Shown here: piece by piece, positions 40,672-51,280 of the stretch
How the letters are laid out: every line of letters starts with the position of its first letter
Numbering within the stretch: the first letter of the stretch is position 1
NCBI GenBank assembly: GCA_021777105.1
Contig: JAIQZQ010000073.1
Span: forward strand, 1-64,000
Length of the DNA stretch: 64,000 nucleotides
Source: Candidatus Anammoxibacter sp.
GTDB lineage: Bacteria > Planctomycetota > Brocadiia > Brocadiales > Anammoxibacteraceae
Direction: 5' to 3'
Made by a program: the position numbers and the translations under genes
Notes under the pieces: model-generated
Seen by the model: the letters and a program-made list of their open reading frames with translations, nothing else
The model's database searches: none
What the model was told of the DNA's origin: nothing

Positions 40672-40734
40672 ATTTTGGGTTGTAAGTCTTTTTATTGAGT
40701 TTAAATTAACTATTTAATTATATAGTGATTATCG

Positions 40735-41157
40735 ATGGCAAAAGAAGTAATAACTAAAATAAAGCTACAGGTAACGGGCGGGCAAGCGACGCCTGCGCCT
40801 CCGGTAGGGCCGGCGCTTGGACAGCATGGCGTAAATATAGGTCAATTTGTGTCTCAGTTTAACGAGGCGACAAAAAACGCGCAGGGAATGATACTTCCTG
40901 TGGAAATTTCTGTATATAAAGACAAGTCGTTTACTTTTATAGTTAAGTCTCCTCCTGCGGCGGTTCTTATAAAGCAAGCTGCCGGCGTTGCCAAGGGGTC
41001 GAGTAATCCTGACAAGGAGATAGTTGGAAAAGTCACCGGCGAACAAATTTTAAAAATAGTAAAAGAAAAATTAAACGATCTAAATACGTCTGACGAAGAA
41101 AGCGCCGCTAGGATAATAGCCGGCACGGCAAGAAGTATAGGGATTGACGTTGTTTAA
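40735..41157 (+). CDS. rplK: 50S ribosomal protein L11
   Basis: Stalk-base protein that binds 23S rRNA with L10 and is needed for factor GTPase activity and the stringent response. TPAPPVGPALGQHGVNI is the proline-rich N-terminal switch. The C-terminal RNA-binding domain ends GTARSIGIDV. At 140 aa it is standard. First gene of the L11-L1-L10-L7/L12-RpoB-RpoC series. Confidence 0.97.
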   Translation: MAKEVITKIKLQVTGGQATPAPPVGPALGQHGVNIGQFVSQFNEATKNAQGMILPVEISVYKDKSFTFIVKSPPAAVLIKQAAGVAKGSSNPDKEIVGKVTGEQILKIVKEKLNDLNTSDEESAARIIAGTARSIGIDVV

Positions 41158-41209
41158 CTTGTGTTTAAGGTTGATTAATTTTTTAAAATATTGAATAAAA
41201 AGATAGAAA

Positions 41210-41890
41210 ATGAAAAAACATAGCAAAAGATATAACGAATGCGCTAAAGATGTTGACGGATCAAAAGTTTATAAGGTTGGAGAGGCTGTAAACCTTTTAA
41301 AGAATTTCAAAAAGACTAAATTTGATGAAGGCGTTGAGCTGGTTTTAAAATTAGGCGTTGATCCTAAAAGATCTGATCAACTTGTTCGTGGGGCTTTTTC
41401 ATTGCCGAATGGAACTGGGAAACAGCTAAAGGTGATTGTATTTGCGACAGGCGAAAATATTGATATCGCAAAGCAGGCAGGCGCGATTGAGGCTGATGGC
41501 GAAGAGTTGATTAAAAAGGTTCAGGGTGGTTGGCTTGATTTTGATGTTGCGATAGCCTCGCCTGAATTGATGCGCGAAGTCGGAAAACTTGGTAAGGTAT
41601 TGGGCCCTCAAGGAAAGATGCCTACTCCAAAATCAGGGACAGTGACAAAAGAAATTGAAAAAACGGTTAAGGAGTTTCTTGCAGGCAAAATTGAGTTTAA
41701 GACTGACGCAGGCGGCAATGTTCATGCTTTAGTGGGTAAAGTGTCTTTTCAGGCAAAGGATATAGTGGAAAATATAGAGGAATTTATTAAACATATTATA
41801 AATATTAAACCTGCGGCTGCTAAGGGAACATTTTTGATAAATGCAAGTGTTTCATCGACGATGGGTCCTGGTATAACAATAGCGGTTTAG
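41210..41890 (+). CDS. rplA: 50S ribosomal protein L1
   Basis: Forms the mobile L1 stalk near the E site and in many bacteria represses its own operon. The family signature LGKVLGPQGKMPTPKSGTVT lies near residue 127. At 226 aa it is normal. It follows rplK by 52 bases. I did not find a clear L1-type operator. Confidence 0.97.
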   Translation: MKKHSKRYNECAKDVDGSKVYKVGEAVNLLKNFKKTKFDEGVELVLKLGVDPKRSDQLVRGAFSLPNGTGKQLKVIVFATGENIDIAKQAGAIEADGEELIKKVQGGWLDFDVAIASPELMREVGKLGKVLGPQGKMPTPKSGTVTKEIEKTVKEFLAGKIEFKTDAGGNVHALVGKVSFQAKDIVENIEEFIKHIINIKPAAAKGTFLINASVSSTMGPGITIAV

Positions 41891-41938
41891 TATAGTTTTT
41901 GTAATAAAATTTATAGTTTATTGAAAAAGTAGATAGAC

Positions 41939-42454
41939 ATGGCAAAAGAGATAAAAAATATTATTGTAAATGAGTATACATCAAGATACAAAAATAATAA
42001 AAATTTTGTTCTTTTTTCTTTTAAAGGAATAAGCGCTGCAAAAAGTGACGAGTTGAGAGAAACTTTGCGAAAAAGCGGCGTGATGTTTACTGTTGTAAAA
42101 AATTCATTAATAGTTATAGTTTTCAAGGAGTTAGGTGTTGAATCTTTAAGTGAATTTGTTAATGGGCCTTGCGCAATTGCCACTAACGAAGGGGAAAGTA
42201 TTGAACTGGTAAAAGTGTTAACTGGTTGTGTAGAGAAAATACCAAGTTTAAAGATAAATGCTGGTCATTTCGATGGGCGTTTAACATCTGTTAGCGAAAT
42301 TGAAGAGTTATCTAAGATACCTGATAAATCAGTTCTTCATGCGCAAATACTTGCAGGAATTCAAGCTCCTATGGTAGGTATTGTGAGCGCGGTTAATAGC
42401 GTTATGCGAGGTATCGCTATTTGTCTTAAAGAAATTAGAGATAAGAAACAATAA
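41939..42454 (+). CDS. rplJ: 50S ribosomal protein L10
   Basis: Anchors the L7/L12 dimers to the ribosome. The N-terminal RNA-binding half contains FSFKGISAAKSDELRETLRK and VVKNSL. The C-terminal helix that binds L7/L12 is at the end (about 145-171). At 171 aa it is typical. The leader before it is only 48 bases, so long L10-leader RNA structures have little room. Confidence 0.95.
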   Translation: MAKEIKNIIVNEYTSRYKNNKNFVLFSFKGISAAKSDELRETLRKSGVMFTVVKNSLIVIVFKELGVESLSEFVNGPCAIATNEGESIELVKVLTGCVEKIPSLKINAGHFDGRLTSVSEIEELSKIPDKSVLHAQILAGIQAPMVGIVSAVNSVMRGIAICLKEIRDKKQ

Positions 42455-42498
42455 ATTTATTATATAAATATCAGATATTATAATTTGGAGGTTTAAAA

Positions 42499-42912
42499 AT
42501 GTCGGAAGAGACTGCGGAAAAGGTTGAAAATTCAGAAAAAGTAACACAAGTTCTGAATTTAGTAGAAGAGCTAACATTGCTTGAGGCTTCACAATTAGTA
42601 AAAGCTTTTGAAGACAGATTTCAAGTTTCAGCCACTGCCGCTGTTGCTGCTATGCCTGTTGCAGGTGGAGCTGTTGCGCCAGGCGCTGCCGTTGAGGAAA
42701 AATCTGAATTTGATGTTGTTTTAACTGAAATAGGGCCAAACAAGATTCAGGTAATTAAAGCGGTTAGAGCTGAAACTTCTTTAGGTTTAAAAGAGGCTAA
42801 AGAGTTGGTTGAAAGCGCGCCTAAGCCGGTTAAAGAAGCAGTTTCTAAAGATGACGCCGAAAAAATCAAGAAAACGCTTGAAGAAGCCGGCGCAAAAGTT
42901 GAAGTAAAGTAA
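42499..42912 (+). CDS. rplL: 50S ribosomal protein L7/L12
   Basis: Multicopy stalk protein that recruits translation GTPases. N-terminal dimerisation helices (VLNLVEELTLLEASQLVKAF), an alanine-rich hinge (near 50-70), and a C-terminal domain with KTxLGLKEAKELVE-type core (ETSLGLKEAKELVES). At 137 aa it is slightly longer than usual because of an acidic N-terminal extension. TTGGAGG lies before the ATG. Confidence 0.97.
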   Translation: MSEETAEKVENSEKVTQVLNLVEELTLLEASQLVKAFEDRFQVSATAAVAAMPVAGGAVAPGAAVEEKSEFDVVLTEIGPNKIQVIKAVRAETSLGLKEAKELVESAPKPVKEAVSKDDAEKIKKTLEEAGAKVEVK

Positions 42913-42948
42913 TTAGATAATAAAATAATATTAGAGTATATCATAAGA

Positions 42949-45900
42949 ATGAATATAAGAAATTACGGAAAAATAAGAGAATCAATAGAAATTGCAGATC
43001 TTGTTCACATGCAAACATCGGCATATGAAAATTTTATGCAAGCGGATGTGCCTCGTGAAAAGCGTGAAAATAGAGGACTTGAAGCTATTTTGCGTGAAAC
43101 GTTTCCTATTGTTTCTTATGATACAACGATGTCTCTTGAATATTTAGGCTATGAATTTGGAAAGCCAAGATACACAGCAGATGAATGCCGTAAATTTAAG
43201 CTTATATATGGCAGGCCGTTACGAGTTATTTTGAGGTTAAACAAAGAAGAGCCCGTGGAAGAAGAAGTTTACATGGGTGAAATACCATTTATGGTAGGCG
43301 GAGCTGAGTTTATTATTAACGGCACTGAGAGGGTTATTGTTACCCAGCTTCATAGGTCGCCCGGCGTTGATTTTCTTGAAGATTATCATTCTGAACTTAA
43401 GTTGCATACGTGCAGAATTATTCCTGAAAGAGGAAGTTGGATAGAGCTAGAGGTTGGAAAACGTGATATATTGGCCGTTAGAATAGATCAAAGCGGTAAA
43501 TTGCCGGCGACTTGTTTTTTAAGAGCATTGTCGGAAGAATTTTCAACCAATGAAAGCATCTTGCGGTTGTTTTATGACATAGAAGAAATCAATATTAATA
43601 ATAGCTCCGCAGCTTCTAAATTAGATGAAAGGTACTCCGTAGCGCCTATTGTTGATCCTGAAACAGGCGAAATTATAGTTGACGCAGGTAAACAGATTTC
43701 TGAGAGTGCCATAAAAAGAATTATAGAGTGTAAAATTAACAAAGTTGAAGTTATTCAAAAAGTTGATGATCCTTTAATCTTAAGCACACTTGAGGCTGAT
43801 TTTACAAAATCACATGAAGAATCTTTATTTAAGATATACTCTCGTTTTAGACCTGGAAATCCACAACATCTTGAAAAAGCAAAACAACTGTTTTTTGATA
43901 AATTTTATGATGTTAAACGATATAAATTAGGAACTGTAGGTAGATTCAGGTTAAACAGAAAATTTGTTCAAGATGTTCCCGAAGACGAAATGACTTTAAA
44001 CAAATGGGATTTTGTAAATTCTGTTAGATATATCTTAAAGTTACGCAAGGGAACAGGCCAAGTGGATGATATTGATCATTTGGGTAACAGACGGTTAAGG
44101 ACTATTGATGAGTTAGCAGGGGAGGAAATTCGCAAAGGTTTTCTTAAGCTAAAAAGAACCGTCCAGGAGAGAATGAACACAAAGGATACTGATCAACTGA
44201 CTCCTAGAGTTTTAATAAATTCTAAAATAATATTTTCTGCTGTTGAGTACTTTTTTAGCAGAGGAGAGCTTTCTCAGGTTTTGGATCAAACAAATCCGCT
44301 TGCTCAGCTTACTCATGAGAGAAGGTTAAGCGCTTTGGGCCCTGGTGGTCTTAATAGAAAGAGAGCTGGTTTTGAAGTTCGCGATGTTCATATTTCTCAT
44401 TATGGCAGAATTTGCCCTATTGAAACACCGGAAGGCACAAATATTGGTCTTATAGCCTCATTAAGTATCTATGCAAAGATTGATGAATTTGGTTTTTTAA
44501 TTACTCCTTATCATCGTATTAAAAATTGTAAAATTACAGATGAAATAGCTTATTTACGCGCTGATGAGGAAAATGATAAAAATCTTGCTCCTGCTGATTT
44601 GAAAGTTTTAGGAGCTGATTATGCTGAAAACGATCAAGTTCTGGTGAGAAACAATGGCGATTTTTGTCTTGTTAATTTTAAAGATGTTGATTTTATTGAG
44701 ACATCGCCAAAACAAATAGTTGGAGTTTCAGCTAGTTTAATACCATTCTTGGAACATAGCGATGCTAATAGGGCTTTGATGGGGTCAAACATGCAAAGGC
44801 AAGCAGTTCCTTTGTTAACAACAGAGCCTCCAATAATTGCGACTGGAATGGAAAAGGTCGTTGCTGAAAACTCAAGTATGGTTGTTCGCGCTAAGGCTGA
44901 TGGTGTTGTTACTTTTGTAGATGCTCAGAGGGTTGTTCTTAACGAAACTAACAATTATGAATTAAGGAAGTTTATTGGATTAAATGAAGGAACGTGTTTA
45001 AACCAAAAACCTATAGTTCAAGAAAATCAAAAAATTAAAAAGGGTCAAATAATTGCCGACGGAGCCGCTACTTGTAAGGGTGAACTAAGTTTAGGCAGAA
45101 ATGTACTGGTCGCATTTATGGCTTGGGATGGCTACAATTTTGAAGACGCTATGGTTGTGAGTGAAAAATTAGTTAAAGAAGATAGATTCACTTCAATTCA
45201 TAGAGACGAGTTTGAGATTGAATTACGTGAAACTAAATTGGGCAGAGAAGAGTTTACCCGTGATATTCCAAATGTTCCTGAAAAAGCTCTTATGCACTTA
45301 GATGAATATGGAATGGTGACAGTTGGAACTAAAGTTAAACCTGGCGATATTTTAATAGGCAAAGTTGCGCCAAAGAGTCGAGGCGAGCTATCCCCTGAGG
45401 AGAAACTTTTACATGCAATCTTTGGAAGAGCCGGAGAGGATGTAAAAAACGAGTCATTAGAAGTTCCTTCTGGAGTCGCCGGTATTGTTATAGACACTAA
45501 AGAATTTTCAAGAAGGGCTAATTTACCTGAAGATAAGAGAAAAAAAATATTAAAAGAAATAAGCGAAATCGAGGAAGAATTCGATAAAAAAATTGTCCAG
45601 GAATTTTCTAAAATTCTTAGTTCTATAGAAAAAGAGATAAAAGAGCCGCTTATTGATTGTAAAACTGGAGAATCATTTGAATTTGACACAGACGGGAATA
45701 CAAAAAATCTTATAACTGTAGAAGAACAATTTGATATAGATAGCATAGAGTTTTCAACTAATCGCAAAAAAGAAAAAGCAGTTCAGATTTTTAGAAGTTT
45801 ATATAACAAAATAGATGGTTTAAAGGATGAAAAAGAAAGAAGAGTTAGCAATTTAAAGCGAGGTGATGAGTTACCTAGCGGTGTGCTTGAGGTAGGAAAA

Positions 45901-46620
45901 GTTTCAGTTGCGACTAAAAGAGAATTGTCTGTTGGCGATAAAATGGCAGGACGACATGGAAACAAGGGCGTTATAGCAAAAATAATGGCTGAAGAGGATA
46001 TGCCTTATTTAGAAGATGGCACTCGTGTTGAGCTTTTATTAAATCCACTTGGAGTTCCTTCAAGGATGAATGTTGGTCAGTTGCTTGAAACACATCTTGG
46101 GTGGGCTGCAAAAAAACTTGGGTTTCAAGCGGTAACTCCAATTTTTGAAGGTGCTGATGAGGATGAAATTAGAGATACATTAAAAGAAGCGAATCTGCCT
46201 CCTGATGGAAAAGTTACCCTGTATGACGGTAGAACCGGCGAGCCTTTTGATCAAAAAACCTGTATTGGATATATGTATATGCTTAAATTAAATCATTTAG
46301 TTGATGAAAAGGTCCATGCAAGGGCTACAGGTCCTTATTCTCTTATAACACAACAACCTTTAGGCGGAAAAGCAAGATTTGGCGGGCAAAGATTTGGTGA
46401 AATGGAGGTCTGGGCGCTTGAGGCTTATGGCGCAGCTTATAATCTGCAGGAATTAATTACTGTTAAAAGCGATGATGTAGAAGGTAGAACAAGAATTTAT
46501 GAATCAATGGTTAAAGGCGAAAATATCCTTGAATCCGGCACCCCTGCTTCATATGAAGTGTTGACTAGTGAGATTGAAGGTCTTTGTTTAAACTTAAAGT
46601 TAGAAAAGGGCCTTACATAA
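42949..46620 (+). CDS. rpoB: DNA-directed RNA polymerase subunit beta
   Basis: Catalytic-core subunit, 1223 aa in one frame. Landmarks: the rifampicin pocket region around FFSRGELSQVLDQTNPLAQLTHERRLSALGPGGL (about 440-475), then GTNIGLIASL; the late MAWDGYNFEDA segment; and the C-terminal GGKARFGGQRFGEMEVWALEA. The pocket has the sensitive-type residues S-Q-x-x-D-Q and H-E-R-R-L-S. A charged insertion (about 850-900) rich in Lys/Glu is present, as in many phyla. It lies 37 bases after rplL. Confidence 0.98.
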   Translation: MNIRNYGKIRESIEIADLVHMQTSAYENFMQADVPREKRENRGLEAILRETFPIVSYDTTMSLEYLGYEFGKPRYTADECRKFKLIYGRPLRVILRLNKEEPVEEEVYMGEIPFMVGGAEFIINGTERVIVTQLHRSPGVDFLEDYHSELKLHTCRIIPERGSWIELEVGKRDILAVRIDQSGKLPATCFLRALSEEFSTNESILRLFYDIEEININNSSAASKLDERYSVAPIVDPETGEIIVDAGKQISESAIKRIIECKINKVEVIQKVDDPLILSTLEADFTKSHEESLFKIYSRFRPGNPQHLEKAKQLFFDKFYDVKRYKLGTVGRFRLNRKFVQDVPEDEMTLNKWDFVNSVRYILKLRKGTGQVDDIDHLGNRRLRTIDELAGEEIRKGFLKLKRTVQERMNTKDTDQLTPRVLINSKIIFSAVEYFFSRGELSQVLDQTNPLAQLTHERRLSALGPGGLNRKRAGFEVRDVHISHYGRICPIETPEGTNIGLIASLSIYAKIDEFGFLITPYHRIKNCKITDEIAYLRADEENDKNLAPADLKVLGADYAENDQVLVRNNGDFCLVNFKDVDFIETSPKQIVGVSASLIPFLEHSDANRALMGSNMQRQAVPLLTTEPPIIATGMEKVVAENSSMVVRAKADGVVTFVDAQRVVLNETNNYELRKFIGLNEGTCLNQKPIVQENQKIKKGQIIADGAATCKGELSLGRNVLVAFMAWDGYNFEDAMVVSEKLVKEDRFTSIHRDEFEIELRETKLGREEFTRDIPNVPEKALMHLDEYGMVTVGTKVKPGDILIGKVAPKSRGELSPEEKLLHAIFGRAGEDVKNESLEVPSGVAGIVIDTKEFSRRANLPEDKRKKILKEISEIEEEFDKKIVQEFSKILSSIEKEIKEPLIDCKTGESFEFDTDGNTKNLITVEEQFDIDSIEFSTNRKKEKAVQIFRSLYNKIDGLKDEKERRVSNLKRGDELPSGVLEVGKVSVATKRELSVGDKMAGRHGNKGVIAKIMAEEDMPYLEDGTRVELLLNPLGVPSRMNVGQLLETHLGWAAKKLGFQAVTPIFEGADEDEIRDTLKEANLPPDGKVTLYDGRTGEPFDQKTCIGYMYMLKLNHLVDEKVHARATGPYSLITQQPLGGKARFGGQRFGEMEVWALEAYGAAYNLQELITVKSDDVEGRTRIYESMVKGENILESGTPASYEVLTSEIEGLCLNLKLEKGLT

Positions 46621-46696
46621 GATTTAGGTTTCTGTAGTTTAATTATTATTATTATTATTAATTAAGTAATTCTTTTTATATTGGAAAACAAAAAAA

Positions 46697-49600
46697 GTGG
46701 TAAGCTCTAATTTTGAAAAAATAAATGAATATGATTCCGTAGTTATTTCATTAGCTTCTTCTGAGGATATAAGGCGAAGATCTTATGGTGAAGTAAGAAA
46801 ACCGGAAACTATAAATTATAGGACTTATCGAGCTGAAAAAGACGGTTTATTTTGTGAACGTATTTTTGGTCCTGAACGTAATTGGGAGTGTTTTTGTGGA
46901 AAATATAAAGGAATTAAACACAAAGGTGTTATTTGTGATCGTTGCGGAGTTAAAGTAACCCATTCAAGGGTGAGACGGAAACGTAGCGGCCATATTAATT
47001 TAGCTGCTCCAGTTGTGCATATTTGGTTTTTTAAAGCAATGCCTTCTCGTTTAGGCGCATTGCTGGGAATGAAGACTTCAGATCTTGAAAAGGTTATATA
47101 TTTTCAAGATTATGTAGTAATAGACAAAGGTGATTCTCCTTTTAAAGAGTGCCAACTTTTAACTGATGATGAGTTTAGGGACGCAAAAAAAGAGTATAAA
47201 GATGGTTTTAAAGCTGAAATGGGCGCTGATGCAATAAAAAAGATTCTTCAAAAACTTGATATAGAAGGGTTATCGGAGGAACTTAGGGTTAATTTGCAAA
47301 GCACAAAATCTATTCAAAAATCTAGAGATATTATAAAAAGATTAGAAATAATTGACGCATTTAAAGGTTCAGAGAATAAACCGGAGTGGATGGTACTGGA
47401 TGTTATTCCTGTTATACCTCCTGATTTAAGACCTCTTGTTTTGTTAGAAAGCGGTAATTTTGCAACTTCAGATTTAAATGATTTGTTCAGAAGAATAATT
47501 AACAGAAATAACCGTTTAAAGAAACTAACGTCTTTAAATGCGCCAGATGTTATTATACGTAATGAAAAGAGAATGTTACAACAATCTGTTGACGCTCTTT
47601 TTGATAATGGCCGTGGCAAGAGGCCGGTTATGGGAAGCAACAATAGACCCTTAAAATCATTAACTGATATGATTAAGGGAAAACAGGGCAGATTTAGAGA
47701 AAATTTACTAGGTAAAAGAGTAGATTATTCCGCTAGATCTGTAATTGTTGTTGGGCCTGAATTAAAACTACATCAATGTGGTTTGCCAAAAAAAATTGCG
47801 CTTGAGTTGTTTCAACCGTTTATTATAAAACAGCTTAGAGAGAGAGGCTTGGCGGATACTATTAAGAGCGCAAAAAAAATGCTGGCAAAAAAGGATGAAG
47901 AGGTTTGGGACATTTTAGAAGAGGTTGTGCATAATCATCCTGTTTTATTGAATAGAGCTCCAACATTGCACCGTATGGGAATTCAAGCTTTTGAGCCTAT
48001 ATTAGTTGATGGAAACGCGATTAAATTACATCCTTTAGTTTGCAGAGGATTTAACGCTGATTTTGATGGCGATCAGATGGCTGTTCATCTTCCTCTTTCA
48101 GTTGAAGCGCAGGTTGAGGCTATAACTTTAATGCTTGCGACAAATAATATTTTTTCTCCAGCTTCTGGCGAGCCTATTATATCGCCTTCTCAGGATATTG
48201 TGCTTGGTTGTTATTATCTTACAATTTCCCCTAATATGTTAACAGATAAGAAGCTTGTTAAGAAATTTTGTAATTTAGAAGAAGTTCTTCTTGCATATGA
48301 CTCAAAAAAAATAAAATTGCATACATTAATTGAGATGCGATTAGATAATGATAAGGTTATAGTAGGGGATAAGCAGGAAAAGGATGGAGATTATAAAGGC
48401 ATAAGTAATCTATGTTTAACTACAGTAGGCCGTGTAAAATTTAATAATATTTTACCTGATGAGTTGCCTTTTTATAACGTTACCTTAAACCAAAAAGAGA
48501 TTAATAATATAATCAACGATTGTTTTAAAATATTAGGCAGAGCTGATACAATACAACTTCTTGATAATGTAAAGGAGCTAGGATTTAAGGAGTGCACTAA
48601 ATCAGGATTATCTATTGCTATTGCAGATTTAAAAATGCCTAAAAATAAGGAATCCATTCTAAGCAAAATAGAGATTGAAGTTGGAAGAATTCAAAAACTG
48701 TATCAAAAAGGAATTATTACAGAAGGTGAACGTTATAACCAAATAATTGATACATGGACCTCTGCGACAGAAATGGTTGCTGAAGATATGATGACAGAAT
48801 TAAGAGATGATAAGGGTGATGGAGATTCATATTTAAATCCTGTTTATTTAATGTCGGCCTCAGGCGCAAGAGGCAGCGCACAGCAACTTAAACAGTTGTC
48901 GGGGATGAGGGGGTTAATGGCAAAACCTTCAGGTAAAATTATTGAAACGCCAATTAAAGCGAACTTCCGTGAAGGCTTAAAAGTTCTTGAATATTTCAGC
49001 TCTACACATGGAGCCAGAAAAGGTTTGGCAGACACTGCTTTAAAAACTGCTGACTCAGGGTATTTAACAAGAAAACTTGCAGATGTTGCGCAAAATGTTG
49101 TGATAATTGCCACTGATTGCGGCACTGTCAATGGTATTGCTAAAAGCACGGTTTATAGTGGAGAGAGAGTTGACGTTCCATTGAGCAAAAGCCTTACCGG
49201 AAGAGTTGCTCTTGACAATATAGTTGATTTAGTTAATGACGAAGAAATTGTTAGCCAAAATGAATTGATAACTGCTGAAAAAGCCAAAAGAATTGAAGAG
49301 TTAGGCTATGAAAAAATTAGGGTTAGATCTGCCTTGACATGCGAAATGCCTAAAGGGCTTTGCGCTAAATGTTATGGCATGGATTTATCAAGGGGTAGTT
49401 TGGTTGAGAAAGGCACTGCTGCAGGTATTGTTGCTGCTCAGTCAATTGGTGAACCCGGAACACAGCTAACAATGAAGACCTTTCATATTGGAGGAACAGC
49501 TACTCGATCTATTGAGGAAGCTGAAATTAAAGTTAAGCGCGCAGGTATAGTACAATATAGTAATTTAAATGTTGTTACAAATCCCAATGGTGAAAATATT

Positions 49601-50848
49601 GTTTTAAATACAAGCGGTGAAATTTTAGTTGTTGACGATAAAGGCAGAGAGATAGATAAATATTCTGTTCCATTGGGAGCAATAGTTTTAGTTGAAGAAG
49701 GCGCAAGAATAGCGCAGCGTAAAAAGGTTGTTAAGTGGGATCCGCATATGATTCCTATTCTTGCTGAAATGCCTGGTATAGTCAGGTTTGAAGATGTTGT
49801 TGAGGGTAAGACTATGCGTCAAGAGGCGGATGCCGCTACAGGCGTTAAAAGGAAAGTAATTATAGAACACAAAGGAGATTTACATCCTCAAATAATTATG
49901 GAAGATGAGGATCATAAAATATTAGGTTTATATCCGATTCCTGAGAAAGCGCATATTGAAGTTGAAGACGGCGAAAAGATTGATTGTGCCGGAGCGTTGT
50001 TAGCTAAGACTCCAAGAGAGATTACAAGAACTGAAGATATTACAGGCGGTTTACCGCGTGTTGCCGAAATTTTTGAAGCAAGAAACCCTAAATATCCTGC
50101 CGTTATGAGTGAAATAACTGGTGTTGTCGAATTAGGGGAAAAGCGCAGGGGTAAAAGGTCTATTATTATTAAGAGTGATTCAGGCATGGAAATGGAGCAT
50201 CTTATACCAAGAGGAAAGCATTTAAAAGTGCATAGAGGTGATTTTGTTAAAGCTGGTGATCCTCTTATTGAAGGACCATTAGTATTGCAGGACATACTTA
50301 GGATTTCAGGAGAAGAGGCCTTACAGAATTATATGCTTAAGGAAGTTCAAAATGTTTATCGCACACAAAATGTTCGCATAGACGATAAACATATTGAGAT
50401 AATTGTTTCACAAATTATGCGCAAAGTTAAAGTTTCTGAAATTGGCGACACCAAGTTTCTTCCAAATGCTATAGTTGATAAGTTTGATTTTAGAAAAGAA
50501 AATGAAGCTGTATTGGAAAAAGGCGGTAAGCCGGCAGTTGCAAAACCTTTGTTGCTTGGCATAACCAAAGCATCGTTACAGTCAAACAGCTTTATTTCAG
50601 CAGCTTCTTTTCAGGAAACCACTAAAGTGTTAACTAAAGCCGCGCTTGAGGGAAAACGTGATATGCTTGAAGGATTGAAAGAAAACGTTATCCTTGGTCA
50701 TTTAGTGCCGGCAGGGACGGGTTTGTTGGAATATCATAATATGATAATTAAAAGAGATGAATCTGATGTTCTTAATATAAGTAGCGAGTCGCCATTGACG
50801 GATAAAGGCGATGACGAACTTCAAAGTATGGATATTTTAAACAATTAA
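46697..50848 (+). CDS. rpoC: DNA-directed RNA polymerase subunit beta-prime
   Basis: Catalytic subunit with the active-site NADFDGDQMAVHLPL near residue 451. The first zinc knuckle is WECFCGKYKG...VICDRCG (about 60-85). The second metal site is built from DCGTVNG, CEMPKGLCAKCYG (about 808-895). The trigger-loop region TMKTFHIGGTATR is intact. At 1383 aa it is normal. The start is GTG 46697, with no strong Shine-Dalgarno but at the expected position. It is a separate gene, not fused to rpoB. Confidence 0.98.
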   Translation: MVSSNFEKINEYDSVVISLASSEDIRRRSYGEVRKPETINYRTYRAEKDGLFCERIFGPERNWECFCGKYKGIKHKGVICDRCGVKVTHSRVRRKRSGHINLAAPVVHIWFFKAMPSRLGALLGMKTSDLEKVIYFQDYVVIDKGDSPFKECQLLTDDEFRDAKKEYKDGFKAEMGADAIKKILQKLDIEGLSEELRVNLQSTKSIQKSRDIIKRLEIIDAFKGSENKPEWMVLDVIPVIPPDLRPLVLLESGNFATSDLNDLFRRIINRNNRLKKLTSLNAPDVIIRNEKRMLQQSVDALFDNGRGKRPVMGSNNRPLKSLTDMIKGKQGRFRENLLGKRVDYSARSVIVVGPELKLHQCGLPKKIALELFQPFIIKQLRERGLADTIKSAKKMLAKKDEEVWDILEEVVHNHPVLLNRAPTLHRMGIQAFEPILVDGNAIKLHPLVCRGFNADFDGDQMAVHLPLSVEAQVEAITLMLATNNIFSPASGEPIISPSQDIVLGCYYLTISPNMLTDKKLVKKFCNLEEVLLAYDSKKIKLHTLIEMRLDNDKVIVGDKQEKDGDYKGISNLCLTTVGRVKFNNILPDELPFYNVTLNQKEINNIINDCFKILGRADTIQLLDNVKELGFKECTKSGLSIAIADLKMPKNKESILSKIEIEVGRIQKLYQKGIITEGERYNQIIDTWTSATEMVAEDMMTELRDDKGDGDSYLNPVYLMSASGARGSAQQLKQLSGMRGLMAKPSGKIIETPIKANFREGLKVLEYFSSTHGARKGLADTALKTADSGYLTRKLADVAQNVVIIATDCGTVNGIAKSTVYSGERVDVPLSKSLTGRVALDNIVDLVNDEEIVSQNELITAEKAKRIEELGYEKIRVRSALTCEMPKGLCAKCYGMDLSRGSLVEKGTAAGIVAAQSIGEPGTQLTMKTFHIGGTATRSIEEAEIKVKRAGIVQYSNLNVVTNPNGENIVLNTSGEILVVDDKGREIDKYSVPLGAIVLVEEGARIAQRKKVVKWDPHMIPILAEMPGIVRFEDVVEGKTMRQEADAATGVKRKVIIEHKGDLHPQIIMEDEDHKILGLYPIPEKAHIEVEDGEKIDCAGALLAKTPREITRTEDITGGLPRVAEIFEARNPKYPAVMSEITGVVELGEKRRGKRSIIIKSDSGMEMEHLIPRGKHLKVHRGDFVKAGDPLIEGPLVLQDILRISGEEALQNYMLKEVQNVYRTQNVRIDDKHIEIIVSQIMRKVKVSEIGDTKFLPNAIVDKFDFRKENEAVLEKGGKPAVAKPLLLGITKASLQSNSFISAASFQETTKVLTKAALEGKRDMLEGLKENVILGHLVPAGTGLLEYHNMIIKRDESDVLNISSESPLTDKGDDELQSMDILNN

Positions 50849-50886
50849 AGCAAAATTGTTCGAAATTTAAGATAAGGTAAAAAACT

Positions 50887-51258
50887 ATGCCAACAATAAA
50901 TCAATTAGTTAGAAAAGGCAGGAAAAAGGTTTCTAAAAAGAGTGGCAGTCCTGATATGGACTCTTGCCCGCAAAAAAGAGGTGTTTGTTTGCAGGTGATG
51001 ACCAGGACGCCAAAAAAACCAAATTCCGCTTTAAGAAAAATAGCAAGGGTAAGGTTATCGAATGGAAAAGAAATCACCGGATATATACCCGGTGAGGGAC
51101 ATAACTTGCAAGAACACTCTATTGTATTGGTTAGAGGCGGTCGTGTAAGGGATTTACCAGGTGTTAAATATCATATTATAAGAGGAACGTTGGACACAAG
51201 TGGCGTTGATGGTAGACGTCGTGGACGTTCAAAGTATGGAGCTAAAAGTCCAAAATAA
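50887..51258 (+). CDS. rpsL: 30S ribosomal protein S12
   Basis: Decoding-centre protein. Signatures TPKKPNSALRK (K43 in the Met-1 numbering) and GEGHNLQEHSIVLVRGGRVR (first 20 shown) are intact. Position 88 is arginine (AGG at 51148-51150) where most bacteria have lysine. The same change, K88R in the E. coli count with Met (often written K87R or K88R), is a classic streptomycin-resistance allele. At 123 aa it is normal. It starts the str operon, 38 bases after rpoC. Confidence 0.97.
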   Translation: MPTINQLVRKGRKKVSKKSGSPDMDSCPQKRGVCLQVMTRTPKKPNSALRKIARVRLSNGKEITGYIPGEGHNLQEHSIVLVRGGRVRDLPGVKYHIIRGTLDTSGVDGRRRGRSKYGAKSPK

Positions 51259-51280
51259 TTAGGAAAAGGACAGGTTAATT

